A DNA stretch of 64,000 nucleotides from Microbaculum marinisediminis (GCF_025397915.1 NZ_JALIDZ010000011.1:124001-188000), one strand, 5' to 3'. Positions 1 through 8,995 are shown, numbered from the stretch's first letter. Numbers and translations: made by a program. Notes: generated from the sequence alone by a model not told the origin.

Positions 1-250
1 CGATGCGACCGGCGGTGGCTTCCAGCAGACGCAGCATCAGGCGTCCGAGGGTGGACTTGCCCGATCCGGACTCGCCGACCACGCCGACGACCTCGCCCGA
101 ACCGACATCGAGATCGACCGACTCGACCGCCCGGATCGCTCCGCGCGGGGCCGACAGGAAACCGCCGCCGATGGGAAAGTGCTTTGCCAGTCCTCTTGCG
201 CGAACAAGCGGCGCGGCGCTGGCGGTTTTTGCTTCCACGGACGCGTTCAC
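1..250 (-). CDS. Dipeptide/oligopeptide-type ABC transporter ATP-binding protein (DppF/OppF-like), truncated by window edge
   Basis: N-terminal part of a second nucleotide-binding subunit of a peptide-type ABC importer; the rest lies left of the window. Translation from a GTG at 250 gives about 83 residues. They include the conserved AKHFPIGGG start of DppF-type ATPases and a Walker [10 protein letters not shown] near residue 65. The GTG overlaps the TGA of the upstream ATPase gene (247-249), so the two are translationally coupled. With that ATPase it would form the ATPase pair of one importer; the permeases and binding protein are not visible here and may lie further left. The family call is secure, the substrate is unknown. 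Confidence 0.85.
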   Translation of the reverse strand, partial: MNASVEAKTASAAPLVRARGLAKHFPIGGGFLSAPRGAIRAVESVDLDVGSGEVVGVVGESGSGKSTLGRLMLRLLEATAGRI

Positions 251-1290
251 CCCTCAAGCTCCTTCCAGCGAAAGCACGCGGTGGTGTGGCCGGGGCGCAC
301 GTCTTCCAGTGGCGGATCCTGCGTTCGGCAGCGATCGACCGCGTAGGCGCAGCGCGGGTTGAACCGGCATCCCTCCGGCGGGCTGAGCGGATTGGGGAGC
401 GTTCCGGGAATCGGATGAAGGACACGCCCTTGCGGCGAGGAATAGTCGCGGCGCGGAATGCACGAGATCAGCGCCTTGGTATAGGGATGGCGCGGGCGGG
501 CGAGCACCTCTTCGACGTCGCCTTCCTCCACGACCTGGCTCGCATACATGACCGCGACCCGATCGGCGACTTCGCCGACCAGCTTGAGGTCGTGCGTCAC
601 GAAGATCATCGCCATGCGGCGTTCCCGCTGAAGGCGGCCGAGCAGCTCGATGATCTGGGCCTGGATCGTCACGTCGAGGGCGGTCGTCGGCTCGTCGGCG
701 ATCAAGAGACGCGGATCGCAGGCCAGCGCCAGTGCGATCATGACGCGCTGGCGCATGCCGCCGGACAGCTGATGCGGAAACGATGCCGCCCGCCGCTCGG
801 GATCCGATATCCCGACCTGGCTCAGCAAGTCGATCGCCGCCGACCATGCGGTTCGCCTGTCCTTGCCGAGATGGACCCGCACCGCCTCGGCAATCTGCTC
901 GCCGACGGTGAAGACCGGGTTCAGGCTCGACATCGGATCCTGGAAGATCATCGCGATTTCGTTGCCGCGAACCGCCTGCATCTGGCTGTCGCTCATCGCC
1001 AGCAGGTCGAGGGCACGCCCGCGGCGGTCCCGGAACGTGATGCTTCCGCCGACGACCCGGGCGGTCGTGCGCTCCAGCAGCCGCATGACGGTCAATCCGG
1101 TCACGGATTTTCCCGAACCGGATTCGCCGACGATGGCCAGCGCCTCGCCCTCGCCGACGCTGAGCGTCACGCCGTTCACGGCCTTGACCACGCCGGCCTC
1201 GGTGAAGAAGTGCGTGCGAAGATCGCGCACTTCAAGCAGAGGCCCCGGCTCCGTGGCGCCGGCCGCGTGAGCGCTACTGTTTGGCTGCAT
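247..1290 (-). CDS. Dipeptide/oligopeptide-type ABC transporter ATP-binding protein (DppD/OppD-like)
   Basis: Cytoplasmic ATPase of a peptide-type importer, about 347 residues. It has Walker [10 protein letters not shown]-loop [11 protein letters not shown], signature LSGGMRQR, Walker B LLIADEPT and the H-loop VTHD, all canonical. A C-terminal cysteine-containing extension ([14 protein letters not shown]) is typical of the oligopeptide subfamily. I chose the ATG at 1290 (MQPNSSAH). A longer frame reaches 1359 but would run deep into the upstream enolase-superfamily gene; the chosen start overlaps it by 17 bases. The gene follows that enzyme and precedes a DppF-like gene, all on the minus strand, so the enzyme and importer probably act on the same substrate. 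Confidence 0.9.
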   Translation of the reverse strand: MQPNSSAHAAGATEPGPLLEVRDLRTHFFTEAGVVKAVNGVTLSVGEGEALAIVGESGSGKSVTGLTVMRLLERTTARVVGGSITFRDRRGRALDLLAMSDSQMQAVRGNEIAMIFQDPMSSLNPVFTVGEQIAEAVRVHLGKDRRTAWSAAIDLLSQVGISDPERRAASFPHQLSGGMRQRVMIALALACDPRLLIADEPTTALDVTIQAQIIELLGRLQRERRMAMIFVTHDLKLVGEVADRVAVMYASQVVEEGDVEEVLARPRHPYTKALISCIPRRDYSSPQGRVLHPIPGTLPNPLSPPEGCRFNPRCAYAVDRCRTQDPPLEDVRPGHTTACFRWKELEG

Positions 1291-2410
1291 GGCGCTCGAC
1301 CGCATCCATATCGATTTCGATGCCGAGCCCGGGACCCTCCGGAACCGCGATGACGCCATCGACGGGCACGAGCGGGTCCTTCAGCAGCTCGCTGCGCAGC
1401 GGGTTCTCCCCCAGGTCGTATTCGAGCAGAACGGGCTTGGGCACGTTCATCGCGTGGGGATAGACCGACAGCGCGGAGATGTAGTGGAGTGCGGCGGCGA
1501 GCCCCACCGCGCCACCCCAGACATGCGGCGAGACGCGCAGATGGGCCGCGTGCGCCAGTTCGGCGATCTTCCGGCCCTGCCAGAAGCCGCCGCACAAGGA
1601 CAGATCCGGCTGCAGGACGTCCGCCGAGCCGGCCTCGACGATCGGCTTGAAATCGTGCACGCCGTACAATGCCTCGCCCGTGGCGATCGGCGCCGAGGCA
1701 CAGGCGTGGAGCCGTGCCAGGCCATCATAATCGCGCGGGCTCAGCGGCTCCTCGACCCAGCCCGGCCTGTAGGGACGCATCCGCTCCATCGATTCGCGCG
1801 CGAGATCGAAGGTGTAGTTCGTGTTGATGTCGACCAGGATCTCGACATCGTCGCCGAGGATCTCACGGGCGGTCGCCAGCCTTTCCTCGTCGCTTTCCGG
1901 CCCCAGTCCGATCTTGATCTTGACGTGGGCGAAGCCGGCGCCGGCCATGCGCTCGATCTGGCCGCGATAGTCCTCGCGCGGCGTCGCCGTGAGATATCCG
2001 CCCGAGGCGTAGATCGGCACCGCGTCCAGGTTTCGGCCGCCGACCAGACGGCATACCGGCACGCCCAGCATCTTTCCCGCGGCATCCTTTGCCGCCATGT
2101 CGATTCCCGAGATGCAGGCCATCATCGGGCCCTGAAAACCGAAATGATAGTGACGGGCGAAAATCTGGTCGAAGACGTGCTCGACATCGAGCACGTTCAC
2201 GCCGAGAAGGTAGCCTCGCAGGAACGCGAGGTACCCCATGTTGAACGCGGGCGGCCCCCAGGCCTCGCCGAACCCCGACGTCCCGTCCTCCAGGGCGATC
2301 CGGACCAGCGTTGTCGCCCGCCCGGTGGCCAGCGATTTCGACATCCCGTAGGCCTTGCCGTCGGCCAGCGGAGCGTGAAGCGCGAGAAAGTCGATCGAAG
2401 CGATGTTCAA
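1274..2410 (-). CDS. Mandelate racemase/muconate lactonizing enzyme family protein (enolase superfamily)
   Basis: About 378 residues. Enolase-superfamily enzymes abstract a proton alpha to a carboxylate, giving racemisation or dehydration of sugar acids and similar compounds. Visible family marks are the KIKIGLG segment (K-x-K base), VDIN and WVEEPL carrying metal-ligand acids, TGEALYG for the third acidic ligand, and SPHVWGG with a histidine of the second base. This pattern fits the mandelate-racemase/acid-sugar-dehydratase branch rather than cycloisomerases. Start: a TTG at 2410 preceded by GAAAGGTG at good spacing; an in-frame TTG at 2437 is possible but sits in an inverted repeat. First gene of an apparent operon with the DppD/DppF-like ATPases. 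The substrate cannot be told from sequence. Confidence 0.85.
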   Translation of the reverse strand: MNIASIDFLALHAPLADGKAYGMSKSLATGRATTLVRIALEDGTSGFGEAWGPPAFNMGYLAFLRGYLLGVNVLDVEHVFDQIFARHYHFGFQGPMMACISGIDMAAKDAAGKMLGVPVCRLVGGRNLDAVPIYASGGYLTATPREDYRGQIERMAGAGFAHVKIKIGLGPESDEERLATAREILGDDVEILVDINTNYTFDLARESMERMRPYRPGWVEEPLSPRDYDGLARLHACASAPIATGEALYGVHDFKPIVEAGSADVLQPDLSLCGGFWQGRKIAELAHAAHLRVSPHVWGGAVGLAAALHYISALSVYPHAMNVPKPVLLEYDLGENPLRSELLKDPLVPVDGVIAVPEGPGLGIEIDMDAVERHAAKQ

Positions 2411-2434
2411 GGCAACACCTTTCGGGCGCGGGAG

Positions 2435-2477
2435 CAAATGGCGTGACGCTTAGTCATCACCAAATCCATGCCATTTG
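2435..2477. promoter_or_regulatory. Inverted repeat in the divergent promoter region (candidate operator)
   Basis: Perfect 8-bp arms CAAATGGC (2435-2442) and GCCATTTG (2470-2477) separated by 27 bases. They lie between the divergent enolase-superfamily gene and the hydrolase gene. The spacing is about three helical turns between arm centres, which would suit a dimeric or looping regulator. The regulator is not identifiable. Chance occurrence is possible. Confidence 0.3.
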
Positions 2478-2569
2478 TGAACCATTAGCACCAATATTGC
2501 AAGGAGGTCTTTCCAACCCGCCAACCAAAGATTAGGCTATTGGGTCAGATAACTAGGGAAAGGCGAGCC

Positions 2570-3454
2570 ATGCAGGCCAATGAACCAATTTGGTCCAATC
2601 TGACACCAGAAGAGCACGAATTCCAATATAATCCGCAGCGCGCGTTCCCGGATTTCGAGACGGCCAGGCTCACGCGCCAGCCGGCGAACGATGCGGCCCG
2701 TGCCGACCTAGAGGTCTCTGCCGACATCGCCTATGGCGATCATCCGCTGCGCAAGCTCGACATCTATCCGGCCGCACCGTCGGGAACGCCCGCGCCGGTA
2801 CACATATTCCTGCATGGCGGCTACTGGCGGGCGCAGGACAAGGCGAACTACGCCTTCACCGCCGGCATCCTCGTGCCACGCGGCATCACCACGGTGATCG
2901 TCAACTACGAACTCTGCCCGGACTCGACGCTCGACGGCGTCGTCGATTCCGCGATAGCCGCGACGCGCTGGATCTTCGCCAACATTCAGGATTACGGCAG
3001 CGACCCGAACCACATCACCCTGTCTGGGCATTCCGCCGGGGCGCATCTGGGCGCGGCGATCATGGCCCATGACTGGCCGGCCGCCGACAGGGACCGCCTG
3101 CGCGGCGCCGTCCTGACAAGCGGCATATACGACCCGGCGCCCGCGATGGGCACGAGCGTCAACCAGCAGCTCAATCTCTCCCGGGAACTGGCGCTGCGAC
3201 ACAACGTGGAAGCGCGTCCGGCCGTTCTGAAGCCGGACCTCGCGATCGTGGTCGGCGGACGGGAGCCCTGGCAGTGGGTCGACCAATCGTTCCGCTACTA
3301 CAGGAACCGGCGCATGCAGGAGATGGAGCCCGCGCTGCACGTGCTTCCTGGCCGCAACCATTTCGACATTCTCGACGAATATCTCGACGCTGACAGCATC
3401 ACGGTGCGCACGATCCTTCAGCATTGCGCCCGGAACGAGGAGACCAACCGGTGA
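2570..3454 (+). CDS. Alpha/beta hydrolase, arylformamidase/kynurenine-formamidase-like
   Basis: About 294 residues. HGGYW at 82-86 forms the oxyanion-hole motif and GHSAG at 153-157 carries the nucleophile Ser155. A late LPGRNHFD segment supplies the histidine. The combination HGGYW plus GHSAGA is typical of bacterial esterases related to kynurenine formamidase, which hydrolyse formamides or small esters in the cytoplasm; no signal peptide is seen. Start: ATG at 2570 after GGGAAAGGCGAG, preferred over an in-frame TTG at 2540. Its stop overlaps the GTG start of the next gene, so the two form a small operon divergent from the enolase-superfamily gene. The exact substrate is unknown. Confidence 0.8.
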   Translation: MQANEPIWSNLTPEEHEFQYNPQRAFPDFETARLTRQPANDAARADLEVSADIAYGDHPLRKLDIYPAAPSGTPAPVHIFLHGGYWRAQDKANYAFTAGILVPRGITTVIVNYELCPDSTLDGVVDSAIAATRWIFANIQDYGSDPNHITLSGHSAGAHLGAAIMAHDWPAADRDRLRGAVLTSGIYDPAPAMGTSVNQQLNLSRELALRHNVEARPAVLKPDLAIVVGGREPWQWVDQSFRYYRNRRMQEMEPALHVLPGRNHFDILDEYLDADSITVRTILQHCARNEETNR

Positions 3455-4086
3455 CCAATAATCGCAAACGCCTGAGATTGGCAGTCTACGATCTCGCTTC
3501 CGGCACGACCTCGCTTCCCGACCGCGACGGCGCCGTGTACTTCCTTTACGTCGAAGCCGGATCGGCCGAGACAACGGACGACGGCGCGACCGTCTCCGTC
3601 GGCGCCGACGACGGCCGGTTCGTTTCCGGGCAGGTCAGCGTGGCCGACGGCGCGCGCGCCTGGCTCTATGAGAAGGTCGACGCCGACGCGCCTCTGCTCG
3701 AAGCCGAGATCGCGCTGGCCGATATCGCGGAGCCGGACTTTGCCGAACCGTTCGTCGTCCGCGCCGACCGGGTGGAATCGACGCCGGGCGCCAGGACTCC
3801 GCGCCACGGCCATCGCGGCCCGGGCTTGCGCCGCCTGATCTTCGGGCAATTGCAGGCGGAAGTGGGCGAAGGGATTCGTCGCATCAGGGCCGGCGAGGCC
3901 TGGTTCGAGACCGGAGCCGAGCCGGTTGTGGGCATCAACACGGGCGGCACCAACGCTGCCTTCGTACGCCTCCTGGTTCTCCCGAACGAACTGGCCGGCG
4001 GGAAGTCCTCCTTCGTGGCCGCCGACGAAACGGAGGCCGCGAAGCCCCGCTCCGTCAATCTGCGCCTGTTCGGCGAAACGGCCTGA
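3451..4086 (+). CDS. Cupin-like hypothetical protein
   Basis: About 211 residues starting with GTG at 3451 that overlaps the previous stop (GTGA). The protein is mostly beta-rich with two sequence halves. The second half has HGHRGPG followed by GEAWFETG and a glycine-rich strand, reminiscent of a cupin barrel with a partial metal-binding set (two histidines near residues 119-121, one glutamate). I do not recognise a specific family. Translational coupling to the arylformamidase-like hydrolase suggests a shared pathway, perhaps as an isomerase or accessory protein. A non-enzymatic role is equally possible. Confidence 0.6.
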   Translation: MTNNRKRLRLAVYDLASGTTSLPDRDGAVYFLYVEAGSAETTDDGATVSVGADDGRFVSGQVSVADGARAWLYEKVDADAPLLEAEIALADIAEPDFAEPFVVRADRVESTPGARTPRHGHRGPGLRRLIFGQLQAEVGEGIRRIRAGEAWFETGAEPVVGINTGGTNAAFVRLLVLPNELAGGKSSFVAADETEAAKPRSVNLRLFGETA

Positions 4087-4108
4087 CAAAACGACAACGC
4101 CTGAAAGA

Positions 4109-4130
4109 CGCCGCCGGCTCGCCGGCGGCG
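4109..4130. terminator. GC-rich hairpin between convergent genes
   Basis: Perfect 9-bp stem CGCCGCCGG / CCGGCGGCG with a CTCG loop, just after the cupin-like gene and before the convergent DeoR-type gene. There is no run of T after it on either strand, so it may be a weak bidirectional terminator or an mRNA 3' stabiliser. The flanking 4131-4312 stretch holds no gene I can support. Confidence 0.45.
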
Positions 4131-4312
4131 CCAAACCGCCGTGGAATCCTGTCAGGCAACCCCGGCGGGAGACGGCTCGATTGGTTGCTTAGGCTCCGCC
4201 GGACCGGTTCGACCTCGTCTCCGCCCGGGCCGTGCCGCTAGGCGCCATCCTGCGGCCCCATCACGCGCAAGGGCCGCCCGCGCGGCCTCCCGGAGACCAG
4301 CGCCGCAGCACA

Positions 4313-5059
4313 TCAGGGCGCCAGGACAACCTGCACGTGTTTGGCCAGCTTGGCGTGGAGGTCCGCGTCGATATGCCTGTCGGTGACCAAGATGTCGGTG
4401 GTCTCGATGCCGTCCAGCCGCACCCGGCTGGAGACGCCGATCTTACTGGAATCAGCCAGGACGGTGGTGCGCTGAGCCTGATCGCACATGGCGCGCGCCA
4501 CCGCGCATTCATGCACGTCGTAATAGCTGAGGCCCCATTCGGGATCGACCCCGGTTGGGGATATGATCGCTACGTCGACATGAAAGCTGCGGATGTTCGC
4601 CAGCGTCAACTCGCCGAAGGTGGCGGGAACGCTGTCCGAAAAGCGGCCGCCCAGCATAAAGGCCCGGTCGCGCAACAAGGTCGCGGCGCTCTGCAAGTTG
4701 GTTATCACCTGGACGTCCGGTCCGTCGCGCAGGATCTCGGCCAGGATCGTTGTGGTCGTGCCGGCATCGAGGAACACGGCTTCGCCATCCTTGAGGAGCG
4801 AGGCGGTCCGACGCGCGATCGCCAGTTTTTCCGTCCTGTGAAGCTGCATGCGCAGTTGGAACGGTTCTTCGGGAGGGCTGCTATTGATGGTGGCGCCGCC
4901 GTGAACCCGGCCGATCTCTCCCTCGCCCTGAAGCTCCACGAGATCACGCCGCACGGTTTCGCGCGAGACATTGAGCTCCATGGCGATATCGATCGTGCGG
5001 GCATTCGCGCGCTCCCGCAAAATGGCAAGGATGCGCCGCTGTCTTTCTTCTTTCAGCAT
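4313..5059 (-). CDS. DeoR/GlpR-family transcriptional regulator
   Basis: About 248 residues with the DeoR layout: an N-terminal winged helix containing LNVSRETVRRDL around residues 28-39 and RVHGGA, then a sugar-phosphate-isomerase-like effector domain with LDAGTTT and a late ADSSKIG motif. Such repressors usually respond to phosphorylated metabolites. Start: ATG at 5059, preceded by CAGGAG at good distance; the longer frame to 5419 lacks family similarity and is a GC-rich extension. It is transcribed away from the phosphatase/ABC/kinase operon at 5.5-14.9 kb and most likely controls it. A phosphorylated intermediate made by the operon's kinases would be a logical effector (inference). Confidence 0.9.
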   Translation of the reverse strand: MLKEERQRRILAILRERANARTIDIAMELNVSRETVRRDLVELQGEGEIGRVHGGATINSSPPEEPFQLRMQLHRTEKLAIARRTASLLKDGEAVFLDAGTTTTILAEILRDGPDVQVITNLQSAATLLRDRAFMLGGRFSDSVPATFGELTLANIRSFHVDVAIISPTGVDPEWGLSYYDVHECAVARAMCDQAQRTTVLADSSKIGVSSRVRLDGIETTDILVTDRHIDADLHAKLAKHVQVVLAP

Positions 5060-5439
5060 GGTCGAAATGCTCCTGGGTCCCTCTAGAGCCCGATGAGGTT
5101 TCCTCGAACCGCTGTCAGCCTGTTTCCGTCGGCCACTTGCTTGAGCACGAATTTTTCCTAATCCGATTCCTGTTTTCCCGAAGTGCGGTTCTGAGCGGAA
5201 AACGGCGAATATCGGGTTCGCGGAAAAGCAATCCCTTTGCGGCCCGCATGCTCTGAAAAACCGGACGGCAAGGCGCGCCTCAAGCCCCTTCCATACACGT
5301 CCGCACAAATGTTCAAATATGTGCATATTATCCGGAAACTTGCTTAGTGGACAGCCTTTCTCACTAAGAGCCGGAAGGCACGTCAAATAACAGGCGTGGC
5401 ATTGAACGCGTTTCCTCAACGAATTTTTTTGTGTGGAAA

Positions 5440-5469
5440 TTATTGCATTTGATCAAAAAGTTGCAATAA
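5440..5469. promoter_or_regulatory. Candidate DeoR-family operator upstream of the catabolic operon
   Basis: Inverted repeat with perfect 8-bp arms TTATTGCA (5440-5447) and TGCAATAA (5462-5469). TGATCA lies in between. It sits about 30 bases before the phosphatase start (5502), in an unusually AT-rich stretch of an otherwise GC-rich window. The 5060-5439 stretch between the regulator and this site holds no gene. Assignment to the adjacent DeoR-type protein is inferred from position only. Confidence 0.45.
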
Positions 5470-5501
5470 GCTGGATCAAACGCAAAGAACAATTTGGGGG
5501 G

Positions 5502-6296
5502 ATGCTGATGCCTGCAGCGCTGGATTCCACGGCTGCGCTTTTCGATGAACAGTCGTTTGCCAGCCGCGTCGCCGACGACGCCCGGATTATCGCGCGCAAG
5601 CATTATCGCCACTGCAACGGCCTCGAACTGAAAAGCGACCGCTCGCCGGTAACGCTGGCCGATCAGGAAATCGAACAGCTGATCCGAGGCGCGATCGAAG
5701 CGCGCTATCCCGACGACGGTGTCTTCGGGGAAGAGACCGGCGTGACGGGGCTGGAGCGGCACCGGCTTTGGGTCGTCGATCCGATCGACGGAACAGGATC
5801 CTTCGCCACCGGAAACCCGCTATTCGGGACCCTGATCGGATTGTGCGTTTCGGGCCATCCGGTTCTGGGCCTTCTGGACGCCTGCGCAACCGACGAGCGC
5901 TGGGTCGCCGCGAGCGGCAAGGGCGCATCGATGAATGGGCGGGCTTGCAGGGCCAGTGGCCGCCTGAACCTTTCCGAGGCCTCGATCTCGTGCTCTCCGT
6001 TTCGCGAAGACGACGGCAGGCAACGCGACGCCTACCGGGCCGTGATGCAACGGGCGGCGATGGCCCGCCTGGGGGGCGATTGCTACTCCTACGGCCTTCT
6101 GGCGCTCGGCCATCTGGACGCGGTCATGGAGACCGGCCTCAAGCCCTACGATTTCCTGCCGCTGGTTCCCATCGTGGAGGAGGCTGGGGGCGTGATCACC
6201 GATTGGAAGGGCGCGCCGCTCACGCCGGCATCCGGCGGAGAGGTGGTCGCCGCGGCATCGGCGGAACTGCACGCGCAAATTCTGAAACTGCTCTGA
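5502..6296 (+). CDS. Inositol-monophosphatase-family phosphatase (HisN/SuhB-like)
   Basis: About 264 residues, the usual length. The metal-binding signature is present: GEETG, then DPIDGTGSF (Asp-Pro-Ile-Asp-Gly-Thr), then the C-terminal metal Asp in KPYDFLPLVPIVEEAGG. The family removes phosphate from inositol phosphate, histidinol phosphate and related compounds using magnesium. The KPYD variant is more typical of the histidinol-phosphatase-like branch. Start: ATG at 5502 after TTGGGGGG; ATG at 5508 is the alternative. First gene of the DeoR-divergent operon and the only phosphatase in it, alongside two kinases. It may trim a phosphorylated nutrient before or after uptake; no signal peptide, so it is cytoplasmic. 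Confidence 0.85.
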   Translation: MLMPAALDSTAALFDEQSFASRVADDARIIARKHYRHCNGLELKSDRSPVTLADQEIEQLIRGAIEARYPDDGVFGEETGVTGLERHRLWVVDPIDGTGSFATGNPLFGTLIGLCVSGHPVLGLLDACATDERWVAASGKGASMNGRACRASGRLNLSEASISCSPFREDDGRQRDAYRAVMQRAAMARLGGDCYSYGLLALGHLDAVMETGLKPYDFLPLVPIVEEAGGVITDWKGAPLTPASGGEVVAAASAELHAQILKLL

Positions 6297-6344
6297 ACGA
6301 TCCGAACAACAAGAAGGTCCGGAACCCGCCGGACCGTGTCAATG

Positions 6345-6388
6345 CCTGGAGGTCGCCATGATAAATCCTGGAGGAAATCATGATAAAT
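6345..6388 (+). repeat. Tandem duplication of a ribosome-binding site and start codon
   Basis: Two adjacent 22-bp copies (6345-6366 and 6367-6388) share 18 of 22 bases. Each contains CCTGGAGG, an ATG and ATAAAT. The second ATG (6380) starts the solute-binding protein. The first (6358) is out of frame with it and would open a 33-codon reading frame ending at 6459. It could be a recent slippage duplication or a translational decoy. Confidence 0.7.
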
Positions 6389-7948
6389 CGTCGAAATCTA
6401 ATGACCGCTTTTGGTGCGACTGCGCTGTTTTCGCAGATCAATCCACGCTTCTTCATTGACTCTGCATATGCGCAGGAAGGAAAGCCCATAATATTTCTTT
6501 CTGCCGAGAACATCACCGGCAACTGGGACCCGACCGCCCACACGACGCTCTCGCAGAAGAACATCGAAGCCTATGTCATGGGCTATCTGGCCCGCGCGCC
6601 CATGCGGCCGGACAATCCCGGCGAGATGAACCTGGAGCTGGCGGAATCGATCGAACTGCTGGATGGCAGCCGCTTGCAGATCAAGCTGAAGCCGGGCATC
6701 AAATTCCACGATGGCGAGCCTTTCGGAGCCAAGGACGTCAAGGCCACGTTCGAATACGGCGCCCAGCCGGACCGGCCGGCCCAGTGGTATCCCGGCCCCA
6801 CCGACAGTTTCGAGGTGACGACGCCGGACGATCTGACCGTGATTGTCGACACGTCCAAGGGTGGCTACGGCGCCAGCCTTTTCATTTTCCTTGCCGCCTA
6901 TCTTCCCATGATGTCCGCCAAGGACGTGGCCGCCGGCCCGAATGGGCCGTTGAGCCAGCGCCTGAACGGGACCGGACCGTTCCGCTTTGTCGAGCAACGC
7001 GGCAATGACACCGTTCTGGAGGCGTTCCCCGATTACTTCATGGGTTCGCCGAAGGTCTCCGGAGTCACCTTCTCCTTCGTGGGCGACGCCACCACCCGCA
7101 TATTGTCGATGATGAACGGGCAGGCCTCCATCATCGAGCGGCTCGAGCCCGAGCAGATCGAGACGCTGAGCGCCAATCCAGACGTTACCATCAGCAAGAT
7201 GGTGTCGGTGGAAAACAAATATCTGTGGTTCCGCTGCTCGAAGCCGCCTTTCGACAACCCGCTGGTGCGCCGGGCGGCCTGCCACGCCATTGACCGCACG
7301 ATCCTCTACGAGGTGCTTGGCGAAGCCGGATCGCCCTCGAAGAATTTCATCTCGCCCATCAAGTTTGGCTATGCCGATCTCGACAATTACCCGGAATACG
7401 ATCCGGAAGAATGCCAGCGCCTGCTGGCCGAGGCCGGCTATCCGGGCGGGCAGGGCCTTCCGCCGCTGGAATACATCACCTCCGTCGGCTTCTATCCCAA
7501 GACCAAGGAGTATGGCGAGGTGATCACCGCCATGCTGCAAGAGCAGGGTTTCCCGGTGGAGCTCAACGTCATGGAGGTCGCGGCCTGGAACGAGCGCCTC
7601 TACGACCGCCCGGGCGGCGGGCCGGGTCATATGATCGACTGCGGGTGGTCCACCGGCTCGCCCGAGCCGGATCTCGTCCTGCGGACGCATTTCCACTCCA
7701 GTTCGAAACGCATCACCGGCATCGTCGATCCCGAAATCGACGCCTTGCTCGACAAGGAGCGCTCGGCCGCGACGCTGGATGAACGCCGCGATGTGATCCA
7801 GACGGAACTCACGCCGATGTTGGCGGAGAAGGCGCCGGCCCTGTCGCTCTTCACCTCGGTGCTGGTCCACGCGATCCGCTCCGACTTGCAGGGCCTGTTC
7901 CTGTATCCGGACGGCGCCATCGACGCCTCGAAGGCCGAATTCGTCTGA
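6380..7948 (+). CDS. ABC transporter solute-binding protein, SBP family 5 (DppA/OppA-like)
   Basis: 522 residues, the normal size for periplasmic peptide-type binding proteins. The N terminus MINRRNLMTAFGATALF with a twin arginine and a cleavage-like AYAQE near residue 31 suggests a Tat or Sec signal peptide. The body has family marks such as LKPGIKFHDGEPFGAKDVKA and VRRAACHAIDR, the latter matching the R-x-A-x-x-x-A-I-D/N-R signature. It captures a substrate for the permeases encoded next. Family 5 proteins bind peptides but also nickel, opines, sugars and amides, so the ligand is open. It is followed by a strong hairpin, which would favour high levels of this component over the membrane parts. 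Confidence 0.9.
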   Translation: MINRRNLMTAFGATALFSQINPRFFIDSAYAQEGKPIIFLSAENITGNWDPTAHTTLSQKNIEAYVMGYLARAPMRPDNPGEMNLELAESIELLDGSRLQIKLKPGIKFHDGEPFGAKDVKATFEYGAQPDRPAQWYPGPTDSFEVTTPDDLTVIVDTSKGGYGASLFIFLAAYLPMMSAKDVAAGPNGPLSQRLNGTGPFRFVEQRGNDTVLEAFPDYFMGSPKVSGVTFSFVGDATTRILSMMNGQASIIERLEPEQIETLSANPDVTISKMVSVENKYLWFRCSKPPFDNPLVRRAACHAIDRTILYEVLGEAGSPSKNFISPIKFGYADLDNYPEYDPEECQRLLAEAGYPGGQGLPPLEYITSVGFYPKTKEYGEVITAMLQEQGFPVELNVMEVAAWNERLYDRPGGGPGHMIDCGWSTGSPEPDLVLRTHFHSSSKRITGIVDPEIDALLDKERSAATLDERRDVIQTELTPMLAEKAPALSLFTSVLVHAIRSDLQGLFLYPDGAIDASKAEFV

Positions 7949-7957
7949 CCCGGCTTG

Positions 7958-7983
7958 CGCACGGCCCCACGTGGGGCCGTGCG
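7958..7983 (+). terminator. 26-bp palindrome after the binding-protein gene
   Basis: Perfect palindrome centred on CCACGTGG, 13-bp arms, in the 66-base gap between the binding protein and the first permease. It is followed by TTCCTTC rather than a T run. It could act as attenuator or 3' mRNA stabiliser; as DNA it could also be bound by a dimeric protein. Confidence 0.55.
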
Positions 7984-8014
7984 TTCCTTCTGGCGTCGCG
8001 GGAGCCACGTGAAG

Positions 8015-8995
8015 ATGTTCTTGCTCAATTTTCTGTTCCGGAGGCTCCTTCAGGGGGCCGTGATCATTTTCCTGGTCAGCTTCCTCATCTTCACCCTCCT
8101 TCGCGTCGTTCCAGGCGATCCCGTTCGGCTGATGGCGGGAGGCATGGCGCCCGAAGAACTGATCGAGCAGATCGCCACGGACATGGGATTGCGCGATCCG
8201 ATCCCCGTCCAGTTCGCGCGCTACATGTCGGGGGTTGTACGCGGCGATTTCGGACAGTCTTTCGTGCGGCCTGCCAGCGGCGCAGCCGTCGGCGGGGCCA
8301 GTTTCGACGACGAGACTCGGTCGGAGCGGGCCAAGGTGCTGGACCTGATACTGGAGACCGCGCCCTACACGCTGCAACTGGCGGTGATGGCCATGCTCTT
8401 TGCGTTGCTGGTGGCCGTGCCCATAGGAATCGCGGGAGGATTGCGACCGGGAAAATGGCCGGACAGGATCGCGCTCTACCTGGGATCGCTGTTCGTGTCC
8501 CTGCCGAATTTCTGGCTCGGCATCGTTCTGATACTGGCCCTGTCGGTCAAGCTGTCCTGGCTGCCAGCGATCGGTTACCAGGGCTTCAGCTATGTCATCC
8601 TGCCGGCCATCGTGCTGGCGGTCGAGATCGCGCCATTCGTGATCCGCACCCTGACCGTGTCGGTGGCCCAGAACATGGGCGAAAACTACATCGCCGTAGC
8701 CGGCGTCCGCGGCATCGGCCGGAAGCGGATCGTCTTCGGCCACGCGGTCAAGAACGCGACCGTGCCGCTGCTCAACCTCATCGGCGTGCAGTTTTCCATG
8801 TTGCTGGGCGGCGTGCTCGTCATCGAATTCATCTTCGACTATCCCGGCCTCGGCCTGCTGACGATCAATGCTGTCCTGCAGCGCGACTTCCCGCTCATTC
8901 AGGGCATCGCCATCGTGACGAGCGCGGCGTTCGTCATCATCAACATCCTGGTCGACCTTGCAGCCACGACTATCGATCCGAGGCTTGACTACTGA
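8015..8995 (+). CDS. ABC transporter permease (DppB/OppB-like)
   Basis: About 326 residues. The first membrane segment lies in FLFRRLLQGAVIIFLVSF, followed by VVPGDPVRLM, a hallmark of the DppB branch. A large periplasmic loop and several hydrophobic segments follow. The coupling helix lies around VAGVRGIGRKRIVFGHAVKN, a variant of the EAA loop. I start at ATG 8015, ten bases after GGAG; a GTG at 8009 is closer to the ribosome site than usual. It makes the channel with the next permease. Its TGA overlaps the ATG of that gene. Confidence 0.88.
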   Translation: MFLLNFLFRRLLQGAVIIFLVSFLIFTLLRVVPGDPVRLMAGGMAPEELIEQIATDMGLRDPIPVQFARYMSGVVRGDFGQSFVRPASGAAVGGASFDDETRSERAKVLDLILETAPYTLQLAVMAMLFALLVAVPIGIAGGLRPGKWPDRIALYLGSLFVSLPNFWLGIVLILALSVKLSWLPAIGYQGFSYVILPAIVLAVEIAPFVIRTLTVSVAQNMGENYIAVAGVRGIGRKRIVFGHAVKNATVPLLNLIGVQFSMLLGGVLVIEFIFDYPGLGLLTINAVLQRDFPLIQGIAIVTSAAFVIINILVDLAATTIDPRLDY

